Shown piece by piece: positions 24,502 to 35,371 of a stretch of DNA of 64,000 nucleotides. How positions within the stretch are numbered: position 1 is the first letter of the stretch; each line of letters starts with the position of its first letter. Source of the DNA: Lunularia cruciata (lineage: Eukaryota; Streptophyta; Marchantiopsida; Lunulariales; Lunulariaceae); assembly GCA_948567375.1 (NCBI GenBank), contig OX419757.1, forward strand, positions 74,586,001 to 74,650,000, read 5' to 3'. The notes under the pieces are model-generated. The model ran no database searches and was not told where the DNA came from. It was given only the letters and a program-made list of their open reading frames with translations. The position numbers were made by a program, and so were the translations under genes.

Positions 24502-26290
24502 TCAATCTGGATTCTGAAATTGGAGAGTAAGCAATAGATCGTGCACACGATTTGCTATCACTTTCGCGCTCATCCTGAAGGTCAGCTGCAGTAGAAATCC
24601 GATTGTTTGGATCAAATTCAGTGTATATTTTAGCAAGAAAGCTAGATGAACTAATTCAGATTGTTGAAGTCCTCAGGTACTCCAATTCATACAGATACAA
24701 ACGAGAGTATCGATTCTGAAATTCGAGTTAATGCAAGCACAAATCTACGTACCTTCGCCTGAAACTTGTAGCTAGTTTTGGTTTCGTCTGTTGAAATAAG
24801 GGATTGCAAAACCATGAGGGGTAGGTCCTGAAACATTTCCAGTAGACGTAGCAGCTGATTGGTTGGCCTTTTCTCTGTGTTCACTGTGACATTGACGGCT
24901 TTCAGAATCTGTACTTCAACTTCCCCAACCGAGGATTTAATGCTAGCATGAAATTGCCCATAAGTTCCATCTTCGACATCTATGTGTGGAACGTCTGTCA
25001 GTGAGTTCAGGCTAGAATTTGCAGAGTCAAGAATTTCGAAATCTGTCGTTAATTTTGTAGTAGATTGAGATATTGCAAAATTCCGCTGGCACCTCTCTTC
25101 TTGCAGCCTTTGAACCAAGTTCTCCAAGTCATGAATCAGGTTGACAGCCGCAGCAAGCACTGTTGCTTGATCAGTCTGCGTACACATTCTCACCATTAGA
25201 GCCACCAATCAGGTTCCTATTGATTGCCTATATGCTTGCCAAAATAAGAGAAGAGATGATCTCAACACAAAACTTAAAACAAGATTACAGTACTAAGTAT
25301 CAAGTGTCTAGCAGGACTATGGTGGGCTATATATCAGTCAAGAGCTCGAGATTGAATGTTATTTTATCCGAAAATTCTGCTGTTCAGAAATCCAACTACA
25401 GTATGGAAAAACTCAAAGCACAGGATCTTAACTAGTCAATAAGAACTAAAGTTTTTGTGGCGAAAGACATATGAATCTAGCTATAAGTGATACAAAGCTG
25501 AGGAATCAAATTTGGAATTTTTAATGAGGTTTGTTTCACTCACCTTCGGAATGTACGATGGAGGAATGGCATCTTTCAACTTTGAGAGATATTTGCTCAT
25601 AAGTTTTCTACGATGCCTCTCAGCGAGAATGTGACTTGTACGGTGGACGTACTTCAAGCTCTTACTTGTGTGTCCTTTACATAATATCGCTGAGCCCGGT
25701 CTTCGGAACCTCACTGCTTTCTCATGGCAAAGAGATCCGGAACCTCTTGACCACCTTTGTGGTTTTATCTGGCCCTTTTCAGTGGAAAATGAGCTCTCAA
25801 ACAAAGTTCCATAAGTGAGAATTTTCTTGCTCTGGAACTTTAAGGTGGATACAGGTGGATCCAGAGACAACGGAATTCCACAACCAACTGAACCTTTATG
25901 TGAGAGAGTACGTCCTGTCACCAATGACTCAGTCATGTTTTCAAGTTCGGCCGATTCTGAAGCTTGTTTCATCGAAGCTTCAGAATGAGCTGAAGCTTTC
26001 GACGAGCTACTGAGAACAGAAGTTTCTCTATCTATAGCACTTGCAGGTGCTACCAATCCAGTATCATGACAGACCGTGTGCTGCAGGTTATGAAGACAGG
26101 AACGGGACCAGGGCTCATTGTCAATGTCCGAACCTGGAGAATCTGAAACTGTAATGTTTAAATTCTCACCTACATTACGTCGTGCGCTAAAGCCAATGAA
26201 ATCCATCAGACTTCCAATGTGACTGCTGCCTTTAGGACATGATAAAAATGTCTTAATGCTGTGTGCATTTTGACTGTACCTCTGCGCCAT
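24502..26290 (-). CDS. bHLH transcription factor, class Ia (SPCH/MUTE/FAMA/SETA type), divergent
   Basis: Minus-strand exons 26290-25544, 25175-24753 and 24585-24502 join in phase 0 with GT-AG borders to 417 codons from ATG 26290. An acceptor just upstream (CGTAG at about 26309) would extend the frame as GTGQDWMAQRY, so more 5' exon is possible. After ~200 Ser-rich residues comes the bHLH: SHILAERHRRKLMSKYLSKL, AIPPSYIPK, loop intron, then TDQATVLAAAVNLIHDLENL. The THI-VERNRRKQMNE-L, MPPSYV and GDQASI-GGAI-FV-ELE pattern is the class Ia signature. The C-terminal SMF/ACT-like domain is complete: EVEVQILKAVNVTV, LLEMFQDLPLMVLQSLIS, TKTSYKFQAK and the last-exon SAKVIANRVHDLLLTLQ. Class Ia factors, paired with ICE-type bHLHs, drive stomatal lineage steps in vascular plants and mosses; a liverwort member acts in seta formation (from the literature). 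His, Glu and Arg for E-box contact are kept. Confidence 0.88.
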
Positions 26291-27500
26291 CCAGTCTTGT
26301 CCGGTTCCTCTACGTCAACCCCGGGCGTTCGATGAAATCCTTTCACTGTACACTGAGCGGAGAACCCTGCAATCAATATTTCATTGTAGAATTCTCTTAC
26401 CTTTACTCAGCTCAATTGGGCGATCCTTCGAAAACGGAGCAAATGGACATCAACGAAATTTCTGTCCTTGCTGGCTTACTGGTTATGTCTCAACACTGGA
26501 TCAACGTCTCATCACCTCTTCAGTCTTCAGAAATGGCCTGATATCCAGCTCTTGTTCGCGAAATCAGTCCGAATTCAACTGACTATCAAAACATACATAA
26601 TCTTAGGGGTCTGTTTGTTCGTAAACGGTAGCTATATTCTTATATCGACCTGCAATCAAGGTCAAGATGTCAACCTCTAGACCATGTGCCTGAATCGAAT
26701 ATTATCGATCTGCGGATGCTCGTATGCCCTTATGATATGATATGCGATCGGTGTCTCATACCTGCTAAGTTCCAACATGCGGCCCCCTTTCAAGTAGTTG
26801 AACGAGACTAGCTACATCCACTGAGTACTTGCCACAAATTCTTGCAGAGAGAAGAGTTGAGATACCTACTAAAGTATCTGTACTACATTCTACCGTGAAG
26901 GCCTCAAGACAGCAACAGCTTAGACTCAAAGCCCGTCTGCAATTGGGAGGCCAGTTCCTATCGTTGAACATTCACGGCAAGATCACTATCTTTCTGCAGC
27001 TGTCGTATGACCGTGCTCGTCATAGTAGATGCTAGATTAGATCACATTTGCTGATTTCAGTCTGACATCTCTGTCTACTTTCACCTGAAAGTGTGAATCA
27101 TTCGACGAAAATGCCTGAGAGCCGTGTGAATTTCTCCTCTTATTTGGGATTTTCAAGCTAAACCGTTGTTCACTCAAAACTTCCTTCTTTAAGTTTCGCC
27201 TCATGCTTGTCACGGAGTTGATGAAAGCTCCCTTTAGATCTAAACCCTGTGCTTTGGGAATTTGGCCACTGCAAACTTGTCTGCTATGAAGTAATTCTAA
27301 CAAGAAGGTTTGCTAACATCTTGCGCTCGAGCATAGGGATAGATCGAGCAAACTGACTGCATAACACCGTCCCACGAGATTAAGAATTAGATCATATTAA
27401 GTTAATCGCTGCAGGGGTCCAGTTTCTTTTAAACTGGACCTCGAGTACTTCAGACGAATTCGCAAGCATCTGTCTCAGCCAAGTGTATCCAAATTAGATA
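26291..27500. other. Upstream side of the class Ia bHLH gene
   Basis: Expected to contain the promoter and possibly 5' exons of the minus-strand bHLH gene. A minus-strand frame at 27303-27037 (MRRNLKKEVLSEQRFSLKIP, then a possible donor after SNDSHFQ) could be an upstream exon, but no phase-compatible junction to the acceptor near 26309 could be confirmed. Confidence 0.4.
27416..27440. repeat. Perfect inverted repeat, 10-bp arms
   Basis: GGTCCAGTTT, a 5-nt CTTTT loop, then AAACTGGACC. It could form a hairpin. It lies about 1.1 kb upstream of the class Ia bHLH start, at the edge of the AT-rich region. Confidence 0.9.
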
Positions 27501-30500
27501 GATTAACAAAACTAAATTGGAATTAATTACCTTTTCTTACAGTGTTAACAAAATGGTGGTTAGAGTATATCTTTAAACTGGAAATAAATTTACAAGAATA
27601 TATTTTGATGTATATTTGATCTTCTCTTCACTTGATCTCTATCTATTTGCTCACTAGGTCCTCTACCCGTGAAAATCTTATCTTGAACAAACACACAGGA
27701 CACTAGTTTGGAAAGGCAAAAGTTTTATATCGTTTTAGAGTCCAAGTGATCACAACTTGTCGAAGAGTGTTTGATGAGGTCAAAATGTCCGTCATTTACA
27801 AGGGGACTCAATGATGAATTCTGATTCTTGTGCAGCGCAAAACTAGAAAGTCAACTGAAAAGATAAATGTATGTATTTTTAAAATACTCTTTGTCATATT
27901 ATTATTATAAATATAAATATTCCATCAGTATCAAACCTTGAAGATATACAGAGAAAGCACATTAGATTTCATAAATGTGTTATAGTATATCAATGACTAT
28001 GTTTATCATTCCAAGGTAACTCCCTGGAAATGCAAGTACATATGTCATTCTACATATTCTAAGTTTAACTTATTATAATCCAAAGTTCCCAAAATGAATT
28101 TTTTCACTAGGTGTAGTTGATTCTCCATAAGTGGCTGATTTCAATTTCTCAATTCATGTACTCAAAATTGAAAATTTGGAGATAAGGGATATTGGAAAGT
28201 GTCTATTTTTTGCTTCAAAGTTGACATATTAAATAATAAATTATCTATTTTGGTCAAATATAATTTTATGACTTTATTTTTTTATTTTTTTCATTTCATT
28301 CCTAATTAAATTTATATAGATTGATAAATTCAGTTTTTGTAATTTTTTCTTAAATATTTTCCTCAAAATTATTTAAATTTTTTATACATCTACTAAATTA
28401 ATAAATATTTATGAAATTGATAAAAACTCAGATAATAATTTTTCCAAATTAATCTTTGACTCATGAATGTTAGATTAAATTAATACTCTTCATAATAAGA
28501 TTGAAAATTATATAATGAAAAATATAAAAATTCCAATAGGTCAACATAAAACTTTGTTACAATTATTGCAAAGTTGAATATTTTCTAAATTTAAGTAGTC
28601 ATGGCAATGCAAATCATGCAAATGGTGCAAATAATTCTAGAAAATTGGTATTTAAATTGGATATTTCTGGAAACAAAACTCTAAACTGTGGGTGTGTAAG
28701 TGGGAAGTTTTGGTAAAATTATTTTCTCATGGAAAATAAGGTAATTTTTATCTTCTAAGGACTTCAATTAAGTAAGTAGCAAAATATGGAAAATATATTA
28801 TGCAATATCGTGAAGAATTAGCCTAGAATAACTTTAAGAAATTTTGATTGTCTTTGCCCTTTCTCTCTCTAGGTTCCTATTCAAAACTATATTAAAAACA
28901 TCAAGAAGATTTAAGGATTGATTTAGTCAAATAATGCTTACTGTAAATGCGATATTCTGAACGTCTTATTTTCAAATCTTGTGAGTATTTTAATTTTATC
29001 CTTAAAGTTTGAACATCTCTATTCTCCTTGAAATATGTGAGTAACAATCGTATTATTTATTTTTCCAAAAAATTTGGTTTATTCATGTAAGAGGAAATCA
29101 ATTGAAGGTCACTCAGGTGATAACTATTATTTTCCTCTGAATCATATAAACAGTTCTCATGAAGCTTAAAGTGTAGTTTAGATCACTTTGCCATATATGC
29201 AGATCATGAAATATAAAACAAGACTTCATTTATATTAAACACCCCTATGTCAGTAGAAAAGGTTGGTGAAAAAATTCAACTTGCATGCAAAATGAAGCAT
29301 CAAAATTTCCTTTCAGTCCTTGTTATCATAGAAAATAAAAAGATAATGTTCAGATGGTCACAGTTGATATTTGATCAGACACAACCTGTTCTGTAATGAG
29401 AGTAAACTTTGAAATGCACTTGTACATAGAAGTAATTTATTTTATTCTTTTTAGTTTAGTTATTTTTGTGGATTTTTTCGTAAAGAATAATTTCATACTA
29501 ATTCAAAACTCAGTTTTGGAAGTTCATTCCTTGGTACTCATTTCCATCATTCATATCAATTCATCAAGCACCTCAAGTTTGTTGTGAGATGATTTCAATC
29601 TATATTTGTTGTAAAGTATTACATGGACATACTATGTATAATAAGAAATTTCTTTCCATATTATATTAATCAAGTGAAACAAAATATAGTACTTGAGTGA
29701 TCTGGGCTTCAGAAGTCTTCCATCAATTGCTTGTCACTAGGGAATAGAACTTTTATTCCACGTTAAATTGAACTTAAACTTGTATTTTAAGAAATGTAAT
29801 ATGAAGAGTAAAAAATGTTATTTATACTTTTTTTCAATATGATTACCTTGTTAATCAACTATTCAGCCTTGTAACTCCCATTAATCAAGTATTCTTATTA
29901 TGGATTAATCTAAAATATAGATTCCAAATATCAGGTACACGCAGTTGAAAAAATTATGATAATTAACTCAAATATGAAATATATGAATAATGTGTACCTC
30001 ATTTTTGATACTTAAATTCTCAGATTTATGAGCTTAAATATCAGGACAATAATTAGATGCATAGGAAAACAAGAAGGAATGGAAAATTCTAGCAAGCCGG
30101 ATAGAAGTTCACTTTAAATGACTAAAAATTCTTTCAAAACAGAATTAAAAATGATGCAAACTATTTACTCCTATTTATGTTATTTCACCACCGCACTTGA
30201 TTTCTAGAATTTGACATTATATTTAAATATACTCTCATCATTAAAATTTCAGAAAATGTAATTTGATGATATGAAAGCAAGAGTTGGACGTAAGACTACT
30301 TTTTATATTCAAGCATAAAATAATTGAGTACTCTGTATTTTTAATTTGATTTATCACCATGCGAGGTTAGAATTAATATCAAAGCACCTCAATCTACCTC
30401 TAGACTTTGGTACTCAAGCCTTTCTATTTGAAATCGAAGTAAACTTGAACAAGATTGACCAAAAATTATACAAATATAAAAAAAAACCCACTCCTCCAAA

Positions 30501-33500
30501 CTCTGCATCCATTGAACTTCTCAATTTAAATACATTGTAAAAGAATTAAATACCCAGTAGAAGGTTGAATTTTAAGGTGAATTATAGGTCTGAATAAAAA
30601 CATTCATATCTTAACTGGTATAACAGGTAAAGAAAGTCTTATTTATTTTGGATAAAACATACTTCTATGAATATAAATTTCAATTCACATTAAAAAAATG
30701 TATATGGAATTGAATAAACTTTATATACAATGTTTTTTTTTTCAAGATAGAGTTTGTCCTTAACAATCCATATGGAATCTAGTCTACTTGGATACGAAGC
30801 AATAATCCTTCTGGTTTGTATAGATATTCTTTTAATAAGTCTCAACTGTCTAATCACTGGACAAAAAGATATTAAACATGTTTGACACGACCTATAAGTT
30901 AGAGAAACGACACCACACGACTAAATAGACACTAGTCATCAATGCAATAATAATTGGCAAAGAACCGCAAAATAGAAAGGTAACAACTTTTTCTAGTTCA
31001 CTTGTGGGGCTCCCTTTTGATTCTTTGCAATGCAATGCATATGACCCCATTTCGATTCTTCTGCATTTGTCTTTAACGGCATCCTTTTTCTAGTTGACTT
31101 GTGGGGCTTCCTTTTGATTCTTCCAAAAAATGCATATGGCAATATATTCTTCCTAATTCTGCTGTTGTGGTTCGACCTTCAAGTGGTGTGGTTCACCGAA
31201 ATCAAACTTGCAAGTATAAAGTGATTCGGTTAGGGGAATACAACCAATCGCTACAATAGCCGCTCAACCTTCTTGTTGTTGTGGTTCAAGTGACAAGTTC
31301 AAACTCCCTTTCTCTTGAGGCCACTTGCCAATTGAAGCCAGCACTTCGCAACGGGATCAAGCTTGCAAGTATAAAGTGATTCGGTTAGGGGAATACAACA
31401 TTGGTCCTTTAATCTACCAAATTGATTCACTAGCTCGAGATCAATAGAGCTAGTAGTTTACCTGTATGAAATGAGGTGTATTGCAAGATCTGATCTGTTG
31501 CTATAGTCCTGCCACCGCCTATGGAACTATGACAACCTAGTCGCATGCCAATTCAAGCGCACGAGAATACTCTGGTAGCTAAAGGTTCAATCCTGAGCTA
31601 GTGATGATGCAAAAAGTGCTTTTCGGATCTTATTCGTTTCGCTTGGCAATGATAGAGAAAATATCCAGACAGTTTAGTCAAAACTAGATACTTTATTTCA
31701 ACAAAGGTGGTTCCATCGTTAGTTTTCTATTGCGTAATGACTTCTCTAAGTTTCTTCCCGCAGAGGGGCAACTGTGAGTAATATTAGTCAACTCAAATTA
31801 GTACGAATGCATCCAATGGACATTAGATACTATCGCGTACTTACCGACCATCCATTGCGACGTTTCCTCAGACAGTGCAGAATATATTTTAACACCACCG
31901 AATGTGCGACACATGAGATCTGAGTTCAATAGGGCCAGTCTCACGTGGCCATGGCTTCTTAACTTCAAATTTATATGGATTTTCAATTGTATTGAGTGAT
32001 TGTCCAAGTTACATAATAAAGAAGATTGAAACTTCCTTGGTTCTATACCAAGGGGTGAACTGTTCCTATTTTAGGTTCTGTAATGAGCATAGGTAATTGA
32101 AAGAATCCAACAACCTGTTAAATGAAATGTGGAGTCCTTGGCATTTTGGAGGTTGCTAAATGTAACTGGCATATGTAGAAAATCTGGTTTTCTTAGAAAC
32201 CTGAACGTATGAGTGGCAAAAACTTAGCAAAAGGTGTTGTCTTACACGTAACTCTTCTAGATTTAACAAGATTTAGAGGAGAGGGGAACAAAGGCCACCT
32301 TCCAATTTTTGTAAATGATTAACTTTTGCAACATTGAGAAGTTTTTGAAAATAGACCGTAAAATGTCAAAAACAAAAGGAAAATTGGTTTATCCATATAT
32401 AGAGGTCATGGTAGACTGTGTTTATCCGTGAATATTACCAAGATGACCGACACTTAATCCTGAAATCAATTTCGGGGTAATGATAGTTTAGACAATCATC
32501 ATGGAGTTCAACTGGGAGTCTCAAAAATTCGAATAATTCCATGCCAAAGATCTTTATTACGAGCGATTCAAAAACACACAAATTGATTTAACGTAATATA
32601 TATCTGTCAAACTATAATTCTTGTTCCGTCTCCTAAGTTAATTTAAGGAAGTGGATCAAGATTTTTGAAAAGGTGAGTGACATAGTCACTATGATGATTA
32701 GTAAAAACTTGGGGGTTTATCTTATGGGGTGAACAAAGTCCCGACACCATAAGATTATTATTTTTTCAATGTTTACATCATCTAAACTAAACATTTAAAC
32801 ATCATCAGTCCACTTACCAAATTCCTAGTCCCCATGTTCAGTCACTTTCAACCTCACCTTTCATCTCCAAAATCTGCTGCCACGTACATCTGTTTATTTT
32901 GTTTATTTTATTAGGGAGCTCTTTCTTGGTATTAATTAATACGAGGCATTTTGCTAATCTCCTGGTGATATTCTAATTGGAGCCAATCTTCCCGCCTTTG
33001 CTAGCAAATGTAAGATAGAGTTTGAAGAGGAAATGCGAAATGTGAGACGAGGTGTGAGGTTTGTGGTTACTAAATTTACCCTTAGATGTTTTCTTTTCAC
33101 ATAGGAATGAAAATGGTGACAAATGTTTAATTGTTTCTTTGAATTATTAATTGTTCTCGTGCACACCCCCCGACGAACGTATACTCGTGACATCTATCTC
33201 TCTTATTCGAATTTAATCAAAGCGCAGGCATTAGTTAAAATTTATGAGATTATCCAGAACCGGTAAAAAGCTACTAATCACGATATTCGATTCGTCTTAA
33301 ATATTATATGGCTACAGGCTTCTACCCGGGAAGCATTCGAGTACACCCTACCTGAAAAAATAATTTTATAATACCTGCATGAAAAGTCCATTGTTGAAAT
33401 CCCAACTGCATCACCGCCCACAAACAATATATATTTTATCTCTAAAGAGTCCGAGGAACAAAGAGGAGTTTCGTCTCAGAGGAGAATATATTCCAGCAGA

Positions 33501-34600
33501 AACGGGGGATTCCAGTATTGAATCTTCAAGTTCTGAACGTCATCGACAAATCTCAGATCATACCGGATTCTCCAACCTTGATCATGATCTGAGTGTGTCC
33601 CGCATCGTCACCCTTTTGTACTAATGTTTAATGGGGGTTATAAAAACCATTTGTCACCTCTCTTGATTAAGGGAAACAGTAAACCCACACACTTGTTCTG
33701 CTCATTCTCCTCACCCCCTACGGTACTGTACTATACATGAACTCTCTTAATGGAACAGTAAACCCACCTCACCTTTTCTGTTCATTCACCTACAGTACTA
33801 GACTATATGATTCATGGTGCAAATAAACCCATCAAACCACTCTCGCTATGTTATGAGCTTGGCTACAATGTTGAACACGATGTAGAAAATATTCTATAAC
33901 CATGCCCCAGTCTCGACAGCGAACCAATTTCACGCAACTAGCCACTCTGATTTGCTGGAGTGTTAGAATAGGAGAGGTGGATGGCCAGAAAAGGTGAGGT
34001 GGGGTTACAATTTCCCCATTCATTCAAGGAGTGATAAAATGAGATCATCTGAGCTGGCTCGAAATAGTAAACGAAATGTTCCTCGGGGATATGATAAACA
34101 GTGTTTGTATAGCAGTTCGGTGCCAAGGAATTAACACACGTGTGGAATAAAGTACGACATTTGTACTATGATTTCCAAAAGCATGCACTGTAACGTTATA
34201 GTTTCGCGACTTTGACAGTACCTTATCACTTACAGTTAGCACTTTTTGGTGTAAAGTAATTCTTGCATAGTTTATAATGATAAGGTGCACCTACGATTGG
34301 GTTTAGGCTGAAAGGCCCAGCAATTTTTAATTACTTTGATTTATATTATATTCTATGCTACTCAATCTCGTGCACAACGGACTCACCGTATCAGCTTCAA
34401 AGTTGACATATGTAACCAGGAAATACCACGCACGACAGCAACCGCAGATTTGAATCACAGAGTGCGATCTATAATCATCAGGAAATACTGGTTTCAGCAT
34501 AATTCGCGGGTCGCGAATGAGCAGTGTGAGACTTTGGGACAAAATTCTTGATGCAGTTCATCCGCGTGCTGTAAATCTACACCTGGATGTGTTACAGGTA
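27500..34600. other. Long AT-rich region without recognisable genes
   Basis: Seven kilobases of AT-rich DNA. Open frames are below about 80 codons and show no domain. There is no retroelement pol motif and no terminal repeat pair that I can see. A repeated cluster lies at 30985-31402 (separate entry). From about 33300 composition becomes more balanced. A frame at 33379-33624 plus (81 codons) is unrecognised. Confidence 0.6.
30985..31402 (+). repeat. Cluster of interleaved direct repeats
   Basis: CTTGTGGGGCT(C/T)CCTTTTGATTCTT occurs near 31000 and near 31098 with similar flanks. CTTGCAAGTATAAAGTGATT plus the following CGGTTAGGGGAATACAAC occurs near 31208 and near 31365, about 158 bp apart. 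The intervening DNA also shares GTTGTGGTTC-AAGTG motifs. It looks like a small locally duplicated or minisatellite-like segment of unknown origin. Confidence 0.75.
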
Positions 34601-34612
34601 AGCAGACCTCTT

Positions 34613-34668
34613 AAAATCGACATTTCTTGTCGATTTTTTGTATCACATCTCCTGGAGATGTGATACAA
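34613..34668. repeat. Two abutting perfect inverted repeats
   Basis: First hairpin 34613-34637: arms AAAATCGACA/TGTCGATTTT around a 5-nt loop. Second hairpin 34638-34668: arms TTGTATCACATCTCC/GGAGATGTGATACAA around a single T, a 31-nt near-complete palindrome. They touch with no spacer. They lie about 700 bp upstream of the peroxidase ATG. Confidence 0.93.
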
Positions 34669-35260
34669 GTGTATGTCTTTACTTGTTGGCAGTAAGTAAT
34701 TCTGTCAAGTACGGCTCAGGTTCATGCGAACGTGACTTTAAACTTCTGAGCCTTGAATTCCTGCACTGTACAGTAACTCTACATGTATTATGTTCTTTCT
34801 ACAGTCCCTCAGCTGAAGTAGAGATTTAAATCATGAAAATACCTGAGGATACCGTGGCTTTGAGCATGGCTTCCGAAGGGGAAGTACCGATTCGAAGCAC
34901 CCTAAGAGTGCTCCTACTCAGCGGGAAACGGACTCTCAGAGTTTGCGCTATGCTCTCGTCGGGCTCTTTGTACCTGCTGGAGATTCTTGTCTGAACCAAG
35001 GTCATCAGCGCATGGAAAGGAGCGAAAATTTGCGGTTGATAGAACCAGTCGTTGAAACTTCGAATTTGCCCCAACCGCATTTGACTGGAGATTATCCAAT
35101 GTAATAAACATGTCAGTTATATAGTACGTTCTCAGGAGATGGTCATGATCTTCCCTCCAGATACCTAGTAGCCTCTTTGGTACGCAATTCCGCCTGAGCA
35201 AGAGATACAGGAGATGAATGCTCCAGAGCGTATGAGGAATATATGATTTCAGCGAAGTCC

Positions 35261-35297
35261 AGTAATTGCCTTGTGGTTTGACACAAGGCAAATTACT
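35261..35297. repeat. Inverted repeat with 15-bp arms near the peroxidase start
   Basis: AGTAATTGCCTTGTG, then GTTTGA, then CACAAGGCAAATTACT; the arms pair fully except for one extra A. It lies about 75 bp before the 5' splice acceptor of the peroxidase leader (35360-35361) and so is probably in an intron or the 5' leader. Confidence 0.88.
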
Positions 35298-35371
35298 GTG
35301 CTTATTGTTTAGTAGTGATCAGAAGTTTTGTTTCTTGATTATGTTCTTTTTTGTCTTGCAGACATTCAGCT

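Noticed and set aside
24407-24574. Alternative last exon of the class Ia bHLH starting GATGAGCGC, or at 24671 (GACTTCAACAATCTG).
   Set aside because: The acceptor at 24586-24587 gives SAKVIANRVHDLLLTLQ, which matches the SMF C-terminal helix, and a stop just after it as in the family.
27037-27303. Minus-strand frame as first exon of the class Ia bHLH.
   Set aside because: A donor is possible after SNDSHFQ, but its phase does not fit the acceptor near 26309 without an unseen middle exon.
34914-35291. 125-codon minus-strand open frame upstream of the peroxidase.
   Set aside because: No domain, opposite the probable leader of the peroxidase, and overlapping a hairpin repeat; likely chance.
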